Part shown: one piece after another, positions 31,982-39,612 of the stretch | Position numbering within the stretch: the stretch's first letter is position 1 | How the letters are laid out: each line of letters begins with the position of its first letter | Assembly: GCA_900315575.1 (NCBI GenBank) | Contig: OMZR01000045.1 | Span: 1-46,208, forward strand | Direction: 5' to 3' | DNA from: an uncultured Veillonellaceae bacterium | GTDB taxonomy: Bacteria; Bacillota; Negativicutes; Selenomonadales; Selenomonadaceae | Length of the DNA: 46,208 bases | The notes under the pieces: model-generated | Seen by the model: only the letters and a program-made list of their open reading frames with translations | The model's database searches: none | Told to the model about the DNA's origin: nothing | Made by a program: the position numbers and the translations under genes

Positions 31982-32380
31982 ATGGAACCATCGGCAAGAG
32001 ATGTGCAGCTGGCCGTCGGGCGTGTCCTGCGCCGGAGGCCGGAAAACTGGCGGAAGAATGTCGCAGCCTATGTGAACCTCGTGGAGGAGGCAGATCAGCT
32101 GCTGGCAGCGCTCCCGCTCGATACGTTTGAAACGGTGTTTCCCGAAAAGGGGAACTGTACCGTCAAGGCGCGTTGGGAGGTCATCTGGCTGCGCGAGGCG
32201 AATCCGGGAAAGACGGTCGGCGCCTTCGGTCTCGATGCTTTTTTGCATGCCTATCGGATCAATGACGACATCCGGACGTATACGCGGCTGCATGATTTCG
32301 TGCAATCCATTCTGCGCCCGCGCAATGTAGCGGTGCGCGTGCAGACACTGTTCTTCCGCGCCTGCAACATCGTGCCATAA
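31982..32380 (+). CDS. Unknown small protein within the pyrimidine operon
   Basis: 132 residues from ATG 31982 with GGGGAGG upstream; no recognised family. It is soluble-looking, mostly helical, with an amphipathic start (AVGRVLRRRPENW), a VNLVEEADQLLAALP segment and a KARWEVIWLREANPG block, and a conserved-looking DIRTYTRLHDFVQSI helix. It has no signal peptide and only one cysteine near the end. It lies 65 bases after the aminotransferase and before the terminator-like hairpin at 32415. The good ribosome site and high-GC codon use support a real gene. Confidence 0.6.
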   Translation: MEPSARDVQLAVGRVLRRRPENWRKNVAAYVNLVEEADQLLAALPLDTFETVFPEKGNCTVKARWEVIWLREANPGKTVGAFGLDAFLHAYRINDDIRTYTRLHDFVQSILRPRNVAVRVQTLFFRACNIVP

Positions 32381-32414
32381 CGACAAAAACATAGAAATCT
32401 AAAAAAGAGCAACG

Positions 32415-32464
32415 GAGCTCGCCGGAACGCAGGTCATCCTCCTGCGTGCTGGCGGGCTCTTTTG
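32415..32464 (+). terminator. Terminator-like hairpin just before the permease gene
   Basis: GAGC-TCGCCGG-ACGCAGG pairs with CCTGCGT-CTGGCGG-GCTC (32415-32459) and four T follow. An A-rich run before it mirrors the T-run, so it may act both ways. The ribosome site of the permease starts a few bases later, leaving no room for a promoter in between. Confidence 0.75.
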
Positions 32465-32485
32465 ATGAAAAGGAGGCAGACCTCT

Positions 32486-34073
32486 ATGAAGACGCAAAGG
32501 AAAATCGAAGGGCTCTATGAGCTCACGTCAGATGCGCATGATTCCATCCGCAGCAGCCCTTATTATAATGAAGATCTCGCGCCGACGCAGGTCGAGAAGC
32601 GCACCTGGACGACGTACAGCATGGCGACGCTCTGGATTGGCATGAGCATCAGCACGTCGGCCTACATGCTGCCAGCCAGCCTCGTGGCCGTCGGATTCTC
32701 CTGGTGGCAGGCCATCCTGACCGTCACGCTCGGCAACATCTTCGTCCTCGTGCCAATCATCCTCAACGCCCATGCGGGCACGAAGTTCGACGAAGTTCGG
32801 CATCCCGTTCCCCGTGTTCGCGCGCCTCTCGTTTGGCGTGCGCGGCTCGAACATCGCGGCCATCGCGCGTGCCATCACGGGCGCAGGGTGGTTCGGCATC
32901 CAGTGCTGGCTCGGCAGCGAGGCGCTCAACAGCATCCTATCGACGTTCAGCTCCGGTTGGGCGGCCTGGGATTTTAACAGTGCAGCGGCCTTTGCCATGT
33001 TCTGGGCGCTCAATGTCTACATCATCTACCGCGGCCCGGAGACGATCCGCTTCATGGAGTCCTGGGGCTCGCCGCTCCTCATCGTGCTGTGCCTCTCGCT
33101 GCTCGTCTGGTCAGTCAGCCAGGTCTTCGCGATGGGCAAGGGCTTTTCGGACATCCTGGCGAGCATGCCGACGACGATCGCGCCTGATGCGTTCTGGCCG
33201 ACGTTCCTCGGCGGCCTCATGGCGAACATCGCCTATTGGGCGACGCTCGCGCTCAACATCCCCGACTTCAGCCGCTATGCCAAGAATCAGTCGTCGCAGG
33301 TCAAAGGACAGCTCATCGGCCTCGTCCCCGCGATGTTTGGCATTGCCGTCATCGGCACGATTGTCACGGGCGCTGTCTTTGTCACGACGGGCAAGATCAT
33401 CTGGGATCCCGTGCAGGTCGTGGAGAACTCCGGCAATCCGATGATGGTGCTGCTCGGTGCCATCGGCCTCGTCATCGCGACGCTCACGACGAACATCGCG
33501 GCGAATGCCGTCGCAACGAGCAATGATATTTCCAACCTCGATCCGCACCGTATCTCGTTCCGCCGCGCTTCCCTCATCACGGGCGCACTCGGCGTCATCA
33601 TCATGCCGTGGAAGCTCCTCTCGAGCGCCGGTGCCTATGTCTTTGGCTGGCTCGGCACGTATGGCATGATCCTCGGCCCGCTCGCCGGCATCTTCATCGC
33701 AGACTATTATCTCCATCGCAAGATGCGCGTCGATGTGTTCGCGCTCTATGCGGGCAGCAAGGACAGCCGCTACTGGTACACGGGCGGCGTCAATGGGCGC
33801 GCCGTCCTCTGCTGGGCGCTCTCCGCGCTGCCGGCGCTGCTCGGTACGTTCGTCCCCGCGCTCTCATTCCTCGCCAATATCGGCTGGGTGCTCGGCTTCG
33901 TGCTGGCGCTCGTGCTCTATCCGCTGCTCATGAAGGGCGAGAAAGGCTCGATCCTCACGGAGGAAGAGGATGAGATCATCACGGAGTATGGCGAGTCCGT
34001 CGTGCTCCCCGCAAAGGAAAGCAACAGTGCAGGTGCCGTGGCTGGCGAGGCCATGCGTGTCCGCAGCGAGTAA
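32486..34073 (+). pseudogene. NCS1 permease for uracil/hydantoin, frameshifted by a 10-bp duplication
   Basis: A nucleobase:cation symporter-1 protein of about 525 residues if restored. The start ATG 32486 follows AAAAGGAGG. The 5' part reads RTWTTYSMATLWIGMSIST and ends in frame 2; the rest continues from FGIPFPVFARLSFGVRG in another frame to 34073. AGWFGIQCW and TTNIAANAVATSND match positions of substrate-binding residues in the hydantoin transporter Mhp1. The break is an exact 10-bp tandem duplication at 32780-32799; one copy would give TKFGIPFP without any other change. As written the protein stops early at 32977, so uptake would be lost. It is either a recent mutation, a switch, or an assembly fault. 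Confidence 0.85.
32780..32799 (+). repeat. 10-bp tandem duplication causing a frameshift
   Basis: ACGAAGTTCG occurs twice in direct succession (32780-32789, 32790-32799). With one copy the two parts of the permease join in frame. It has the same effect (+1 shift) as the 13-bp duplication in the transketolase gene. Confidence 0.92.
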
Positions 34074-34089
34074 ATAAGGAGGCTGTTTC

Positions 34090-35460
34090 ATGGATATGGT
34101 GTTTCGTGGCGGCACGGTCGTCACATCTCATGCGCGTTTTCCGGCAGATGTCTATGTCAAAGGGGAAAAGATCGCGGCCATCGGCACGGATCTCACCGTG
34201 CCAGAGGGGACGAAGACCATCGATGCGACGGGCAAGCTCGTGCTGCCCGGTGCCATCGATGCGCACACGCATCTCGAGTTCCCGTTCAATGGCACGACAT
34301 CGGCTGATGATTATTTTGCCGGCACGCGGGCAGCGGCCTGCGGCGGCGTCACGATGGTCTTCGACTTCGTCACGCAGCGCAAGGGGCAGGGGATTCGCGA
34401 GGCCGTACAGCCGCGCGACGCACTCTGTGCGCCGAAAGCATGTATCGACTATTCGTTCCATGTTGCGCTCACGGACCTCACGCCCGCCGTGCTCGAAGAG
34501 TTCGCAGACGCGGCAGCGGCAGGGCTGCCGAGCTTCAAGCTCTACATGGTCTACAAGAAAGACGGCCTCATGATGAATGATGCCGACATCGTCGCCGCGC
34601 TCGAGCGGTCGAAAGAGACGGGGACGCTGATCGCCGTCCATGCGGAAAACCCCGATGTCATCGATCGCAACATCGACATCTTCCGCGCCAAGGGAAAGCT
34701 CACGCCATGGTACCACTACAAGAGTCGTCCCGAGGCCGTCGAGGCTGAGGCGGACATCCGCGCCATCCATTGGGCGAAAGCCGTTGGCGCGCCGCTCTAT
34801 ATCGTCCACCTCGCCAATGACGAAGGCATGAAGGCCGTGCGCGCAGCCGTGAACGAAGGCTATCCAATCTATGCCGAGACGTGCCCGCAGTACCTGCACT
34901 TTACCTGCGACGTCTACAAGCGCGACGACGGCAGGAACTTCATCTGTTCGCCGCCGATGAAGGGACAGGCCAGCCAGGACGCCCTCTGGGAGGGGCTGAA
35001 AGAAGGCTATATCCGGACGGTTGCGACGGATCACTGCCCGTTCACGCAGGCGCAGAAAGATTGGGGCAAGGACGATTTCACAAAAGTCCCGAATGGCTGC
35101 ATGGGCGTCGAGAACCTTTATCCCTACCTCCTGAGCGAGGCGACACGCGGCCGCATTCCCTATGAAAAAGTCGTCGAGGTCTGTGCGGAAAATCCGGCGA
35201 AGATCTTTGGCTGCACGGAAAAAGGAGCGCTCGTGCCGGGCAAAGATGCCGACATCGTGCTCTACGATCCGACGATTCCGTTCACCATCACGAACGATAA
35301 AATGCATTCTGATTGCGACTATACGATCTGGGAGGGCACGGAGCTCTCGGGCTACATCACGGAGACGTATTCACGCGGCAAGCTCGTCTTTGAGGACGGC
35401 ACCTTCGTCGGAGAAAAAGGCTGGGGCAAGTTCGTCAAATGCGCGCCGCGCAAGGTCTGA
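34090..35460 (+). CDS. Dihydropyrimidinase/hydantoinase
   Basis: 456 residues, a full-length member of the cyclic amidohydrolase family. The metal site is intact: DAHTHLEF gives the HxH pair, SFKLYMVYK the carboxylated Lys, VHAEN and YIVHLAN two His, and ATDHCPF the catalytic Asp. The enzyme opens dihydrouracil to N-carbamoyl-beta-alanine, or a hydantoin to an N-carbamoyl amino acid. A ribosome site AAGGAGG lies close before ATG 34090, and the permease ends 17 bases upstream. Together with PreA it argues for reductive pyrimidine breakdown; a hydantoinase role is the alternative. Confidence 0.93.
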   Translation: MDMVFRGGTVVTSHARFPADVYVKGEKIAAIGTDLTVPEGTKTIDATGKLVLPGAIDAHTHLEFPFNGTTSADDYFAGTRAAACGGVTMVFDFVTQRKGQGIREAVQPRDALCAPKACIDYSFHVALTDLTPAVLEEFADAAAAGLPSFKLYMVYKKDGLMMNDADIVAALERSKETGTLIAVHAENPDVIDRNIDIFRAKGKLTPWYHYKSRPEAVEAEADIRAIHWAKAVGAPLYIVHLANDEGMKAVRAAVNEGYPIYAETCPQYLHFTCDVYKRDDGRNFICSPPMKGQASQDALWEGLKEGYIRTVATDHCPFTQAQKDWGKDDFTKVPNGCMGVENLYPYLLSEATRGRIPYEKVVEVCAENPAKIFGCTEKGALVPGKDADIVLYDPTIPFTITNDKMHSDCDYTIWEGTELSGYITETYSRGKLVFEDGTFVGEKGWGKFVKCAPRKV

Positions 35461-35519
35461 ACACTCCATTTTGCAAGCAGATATTGAGAGAACATCACAG
35501 AAGAGAAAGGAACAACATC

Positions 35520-36533
35520 ATGGCAGATACAGAGTGGAAAGCAGGAGCAAAGAACGTCATCGGCTATCTCAAAGAACTTCGCAAACTCACTGCAGATGCA
35601 GATGGTGCGCACCGCGTGGCGTGGACGCCGACGTGGGACAAGGCGCAGGCGTGGTTCAAGGAGAAGATGGAAGCTGAAGGTGCGGAAATCAGCGTCGATT
35701 CCGCGAACAGCGTCTGGGCGAAGATCCCGGGCGAGACGGAGGAGGCCGCAAAGCTCAAGGACAACGACGGCATTTCCTTCGTCGATGCCTTGAAGCGCTA
35801 TCATCTCGACGTGCACGATTTCCCGAAAGCACGTGACGAATTCCTCGCGAAGAACATCAAGGAGTATCTGGAACTCCATATCGAGCAGGCGCCCGTGCTC
35901 GAGAGCCAGAAGAAGTCCGTCGCCTGCGTCTATGGCATTACGGGCTGCGAACGCCAGTACATCACGTTCCACGGGCAGCGCACACATTCCGGCGCGCCTA
36001 TCCCGATGCGTCATGATGCCTTCCTGGCTGCGGCCGAGGCATCGCTGGCCTTCCGCGAAATCGGCTTCAAGCATGATGCCTATTGCACGGTCGGCAAGGT
36101 CAGCGTCGCGCCGGACGTCGTGACGATCTCTCCGGATACGTGCACGATCTCGCTCGACCAGCGCTCCATCGACCCTGATGTTCTCGCGGCTATCGTCAAG
36201 GAGGCAAAAGAGGCCTGCCTCGAGGCAGCAGAACACAACAAGGTGACAGTGACGTTCGAGCCGGTCTGGAGCATTCCGCCGACGATCTTTGACGAGCACC
36301 TCAAGAAGCTCTGCCAGGCAGCCGTCGAGGAGGAGACGGGCGAGCCGACGACAATGTTCTCCGGGCCGCTGCACGATGCGGCCGAGATGGCAAAAATCGT
36401 GCCGTCCATCATGATGTTCGCGATGTCGAGCCGCGGCCTCTCCCATTGCAAGGAAGAGGATACGCCGGAAAAGGATCTCGAACTGGCAATTGCCGCGTTC
36501 CTGCGTCTCGTTGACAAAGCCGTCAGCGAGTAA
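35520..36533 (+). CDS. M20-type carbamoyl-amino-acid amidohydrolase lacking part of its metal site
   Basis: 337 residues, against about 410 for allantoate amidohydrolase, N-carbamoyl-amino-acid hydrolase and beta-ureidopropionase. AAAGGAAC lies before ATG 35520. The N-terminus and later blocks fit the family: AWFKEKMEAEGAEI, NSVWAKIPGE, YLELHIEQAPVLE, THSGAPIPMRHDA and LSHCKEED. Between KIPGE and TEEAAKLKDNDG about 70 residues are missing, the block that normally brings SHxD, GxxDG and the EE pair (three metal or catalytic groups). Without them hydrolysis of N-carbamoyl-beta-alanine would not be expected. The frame is open across the junction. A real deletion, a collapsed assembly or an odd subfamily are all possible. 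Confidence 0.8.
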   Translation: MADTEWKAGAKNVIGYLKELRKLTADADGAHRVAWTPTWDKAQAWFKEKMEAEGAEISVDSANSVWAKIPGETEEAAKLKDNDGISFVDALKRYHLDVHDFPKARDEFLAKNIKEYLELHIEQAPVLESQKKSVACVYGITGCERQYITFHGQRTHSGAPIPMRHDAFLAAAEASLAFREIGFKHDAYCTVGKVSVAPDVVTISPDTCTISLDQRSIDPDVLAAIVKEAKEACLEAAEHNKVTVTFEPVWSIPPTIFDEHLKKLCQAAVEEETGEPTTMFSGPLHDAAEMAKIVPSIMMFAMSSRGLSHCKEEDTPEKDLELAIAAFLRLVDKAVSE

Positions 36534-36555
36534 GACAGAAAAATGTGAGGGCATC

Positions 36556-36619
36556 GGGGCTTCCCCATGTGCAGCGTCGCATGTTTCCCATGCACAGTGC
36601 GCATGGGAAAGCCCCTTTT
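36556..36619 (+). terminator. Terminator-like hairpin before the preT-like gene
   Basis: GGGGCTTCCCCATG near 36556 can pair with CATGGGAAAGCCCC ending at 36615, with a long loop containing inner TGTGCA/TGCACA pairing, followed by four T. The next gene starts about 40 bases later with no clear promoter between. Confidence 0.6.
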
Positions 36620-36657
36620 ATTGGATGGAATGATGAAATAGATGGAAGGTGAAGATG

Positions 36658-36984
36658 ATGAAAGAAATCGAACTCTCTCGTGCCGTGACGGAAGAAGCGG
36701 CGCGCTGCCTGCTCTGCTATGACGCGCCATGCGCGGCGGCCTGCCCGCTCGGCCGTGCGCCCGACCACCTCGTGCGCTCGCTCGTGCTCGGCAATCCGCT
36801 CGGTGCCATACAGCAGGAGCTTTCCGGCGCGTGCCCTGCGGATTGTGCGCGTCATTGCATGAAAGCCTGCTTGCGCGCAAAGATCGATCTGCCGATCCGC
36901 CTGTCGTTTTTGCGCAAATCCCTGCGCGAAGCGGCGCAGGGCACATCCATCACGACGATGACAGCAAAGGAGGCAGCATCATGA
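36658..36984 (+). CDS. PreT-like N-terminal iron-sulfur stub
   Basis: About 108 residues (ATG 36655 is also possible; GGAAGG lies upstream). It matches only the N-terminal Fer4_20 domain of PreT and related NAD(P)H-dependent subunits: ARCLLCYDAPCAAACPLG, then CPADCARHCMKAC. PreT is about 410 residues and continues with FAD- and NAD(P)-binding domains; here the frame ends after TAKEAAS, overlapping the start of preA by four bases. The stub has enough cysteines for two [4Fe-4S] clusters and probably forms a complex with PreA as an electron relay. The missing reductase part implies another electron donor, for example ferredoxin or a flavoprotein coded elsewhere. Confidence 0.75.
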   Translation: MKEIELSRAVTEEAARCLLCYDAPCAAACPLGRAPDHLVRSLVLGNPLGAIQQELSGACPADCARHCMKACLRAKIDLPIRLSFLRKSLREAAQGTSITTMTAKEAAS

Positions 36985-38156
36985 AAGACCTGTCCATCAC
37001 ATTCTGCGGGGTCCCATGTGAGAATCCTTTCTTTCTTGGCTCGGCATGCATCACGGCAACAGAAGACATGTGCGCCCGCGCGCTGGAAGCGGGCTGGGGC
37101 GGCATCGTGTTCAAGACGATCGGATTCTATCGGGCGCATGAAGTCTCGCCGCGCTTTGACGCCGTCCGCACGGGAGGCGGTCATTTCGAGAGCTTCCGCA
37201 ACCTCGAGCAGATTTCAGACAAGGCGCTCGATGAAAACCTCAAGGCGCTGGCGCATTTGAAGCAGCGCTTCCCTGACAAAGTCATCGTGGCGTCCATCAT
37301 GGGGGAGACGGAGGAAGAATGGGAGCGGCTTGCCCGCCTCGCGGAGGAAGCGGGCGTCGATCTCATCGAATGCAATTTTTCCTGCCCGCAGATGGCGGCC
37401 GAGGCGATGGGCGCGGATGTCGGCGTCAATGCAGAACTTGTCGGTACGTTCTGCCGTGCCGTGCGGCGCGGGACGCAGCTGCGGTTCCTCGCGAAGATGA
37501 CGCCGAACATCACGGACATCACGTTGCCGGCACGCGCGGCAATGGCGGGCGGAGCCGATGGTATTGCGGCCATCAACACGGTGAAGAGTCTCACGCATGT
37601 CGCAGGCGGTGTCGTGCCATCGGTCGGCGGCCATTCCTCCATCTCCGGGCTTTCCGGGCGGGCGATCCGCCCCATCGCCCTGCGCTTCGTTCATGACATC
37701 GCATCGTGCCCGGAGCTTGCGGGCGTGCCGATTTCAGGCATCGGCGGCATTACGACGGCGATGGATGCGCTTGACTTCCTCGCGCTCGGCGCGACGAATC
37801 TCCAGGTCGTGACGGCCGTCATGGAGTATGGCTATCGTATCATCGACGACCTCGCGGATGGCCTGAGCCGCCTTCTCGATGCACAGGGCGCCGAGCTCAA
37901 GGACGTCATTGGCTCGGCGCTTCCAGAAATCGTTCCCTGCGATGCGCTCGACCGGCAGACCATTCGTTATCCATCCTTTGCACAGGAAGGCTGTATCGGC
38001 TGCGGCCGCTGCTACGTCTCCTGCGAGGACGGCGGCCATCAGGCCATTCATTGGCAAAAGGATCGCCGTCGCCCGATCCTAGATGAAACGCGCTGCGTCG
38101 GCTGCCAGCTCTGCCGCCTCGTCTGCCCCGTCGGCGCTATCGAGGCAGCGGGGTGA
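36981..38156 (+). CDS. preA: Dihydropyrimidine dehydrogenase subunit PreA
   Basis: 391 residues. The flavin-binding barrel has CENPFFLGSACIT at the start, FKTIGFY, and ECNFSCPQM with the catalytic Cys, then AKMTPNITDI and GIGGITTAMDALDF at the phosphate site. Two C-terminal [4Fe-4S] ferredoxin motifs follow: CIGCGRCYVSC and CVGCQLCRLVCPVG. It reduces uracil or thymine to the dihydro form, normally together with PreT. The start overlaps the preT-like stop by four bases (ATGA) so the two are coupled. The gene looks intact. It could also act in the reverse direction during biosynthesis. Confidence 0.93.
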   Translation: MKDLSITFCGVPCENPFFLGSACITATEDMCARALEAGWGGIVFKTIGFYRAHEVSPRFDAVRTGGGHFESFRNLEQISDKALDENLKALAHLKQRFPDKVIVASIMGETEEEWERLARLAEEAGVDLIECNFSCPQMAAEAMGADVGVNAELVGTFCRAVRRGTQLRFLAKMTPNITDITLPARAAMAGGADGIAAINTVKSLTHVAGGVVPSVGGHSSISGLSGRAIRPIALRFVHDIASCPELAGVPISGIGGITTAMDALDFLALGATNLQVVTAVMEYGYRIIDDLADGLSRLLDAQGAELKDVIGSALPEIVPCDALDRQTIRYPSFAQEGCIGCGRCYVSCEDGGHQAIHWQKDRRRPILDETRCVGCQLCRLVCPVGAIEAAG

Positions 38157-38270
38157 AGTGTACGCAAATGCATGAAACATAAAATCGTGGAACTACATAG
38201 ATTTTTCACCCATAAAAGTGTAAAATGATACGCAAAGAACGCTCATGAAATTGTGGAGGAGGCGTTTCTT

Positions 38271-39602
38271 ATGGCGTATCTTCGGCGGAAAATCGATGCA
38301 TTCCTGCGCGGCTGGAAGGCGGCGGAAGAGCGGCAGCCGCTTATCGTGCGCGGGGCACGGCAGGTGGGGAAGACGGCGTCCATTCTTGAGTTTGCCCGGC
38401 AGAATTACGAGAACGTTGTCTACGTCAATTTCGTCGAGCAGCCTGCGTACCGGCAGATTCTCGTGGATGGCTATGGGACGGCGGATGTCGTGCGGAATCT
38501 TTCGCGTATCAACCCATCATTTTCTTTCGCGCCCGGGACGCTGCTCGTTTTTGACGAGATGCAGGCGTTTCCCGACATGGCGACAACGCTGAAGTTTTTC
38601 AAGATTGACGGACGGTTTGATGTCATTTGCAGTGGCTCTCTTCTTGGCCTTCACTACCATGAGATTGAGAGCAACAGCGTCGGCTACAAGACGGATGTCA
38701 CGATGCAGTCTATGGATTTCGAGGAATTTCTCTGGGCGAAAGGATATGATGACGCATTTGTTGATGACATGCTTGCACATATGAAAGATGGGAAGCCATT
38801 CAGCGCGTTGGAGCATCGTCTGCTCCTGCGGCTCTTCCTCGATTACTGCATCCTTGGCGGGATGCCGGCGGTCGTGCGCTCGTATATCGAGCGCGATACG
38901 TTCGAGGGGACGCTCGCGATGCAGCGCCAGCTCCTGCTCGATTATGAGGAAGATATTCGCAAGTATGCCAAGGGGCTCGACCAGGGACGGATCCTCCATG
39001 TTTTCCGTCAGATTCCTGTGCAGCTCGCGCGGGAAAACAAGAAGTTCCAGATTTCGAAAGTTGCGAAGGGGGCGCGCTTCAAGGATTATTTTGGCTGCAT
39101 TGAATGGCTTGCGGATGCGGGGATCGTGAACATCTGCCATGCACTTCAGACGCCGGAGCTCCCGCTCAAAGGAAATTACGATACGACGAAGTACAAACTC
39201 TACTATGCCGATACCGGCCTCCTCGTCGCATCGCTCGATGACGAAGTGCAGGAAGACCTCCGCGCGAATGGCAACCTCGGCGTTTCGAAGGGCGCACTTT
39301 ACGAAAATCTTGTCGGCGAAGCGCTGGTGAAGAGCGGATATGATCTTTTCTATTACAAGAAGGAAAACTCCACGCTCGAAGAAGATTTCTTTGTCCGTGA
39401 CCATACGTCGCTGATTCCCGTCGAAGTCAAGGCAACGAACAACCATGCGAAGTCCCTTGCAACGCTCGTCCGAAGCAAGCGCTATACGGACATTCAGTAT
39501 GGCATCAAGCTCTGCGGCGGGAACATCGGCAAGACGGAGGAAATTGAAACATTTCCATATTATTGCGCGTTTTTGCTGCGGCGCTATTTGAAGGAGCGCT
39601 GA
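38271..39602 (+). CDS. AAA ATPase with DUF4143-type C-terminus
   Basis: 443 residues, start chosen at ATG 38271 behind GGAGGAGG. The N-terminal AAA_14 domain has Walker A GARQVGKTAS and Walker B LLVFDEMQ, then SGSLLG as sensor. The C-terminal half, from KYAKGLDQGRILHVF to NTTLEEDFFVRD and VEVKATNN, matches DUF4143, which resembles a PD-(D/E)XK nuclease fold. Such two-domain proteins are common and scattered in bacterial genomes, and may act in DNA repair or defence, but no function is proven. A -10-like TAAAAT lies at 38221-38226 without a good -35 box. The next gene converges ten bases beyond, with no terminator visible. Confidence 0.88.
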   Translation: MAYLRRKIDAFLRGWKAAEERQPLIVRGARQVGKTASILEFARQNYENVVYVNFVEQPAYRQILVDGYGTADVVRNLSRINPSFSFAPGTLLVFDEMQAFPDMATTLKFFKIDGRFDVICSGSLLGLHYHEIESNSVGYKTDVTMQSMDFEEFLWAKGYDDAFVDDMLAHMKDGKPFSALEHRLLLRLFLDYCILGGMPAVVRSYIERDTFEGTLAMQRQLLLDYEEDIRKYAKGLDQGRILHVFRQIPVQLARENKKFQISKVAKGARFKDYFGCIEWLADAGIVNICHALQTPELPLKGNYDTTKYKLYYADTGLLVASLDDEVQEDLRANGNLGVSKGALYENLVGEALVKSGYDLFYYKKENSTLEEDFFVRDHTSLIPVEVKATNNHAKSLATLVRSKRYTDIQYGIKLCGGNIGKTEEIETFPYYCAFLLRRYLKER

Positions 39603-39612
39603 TCGTTCTGCA

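Noticed and set aside
33979-35307. A 442-codon open frame on the minus strand
   Set aside because: It is antisense to the dihydropyrimidinase gene, whose metal site is complete.
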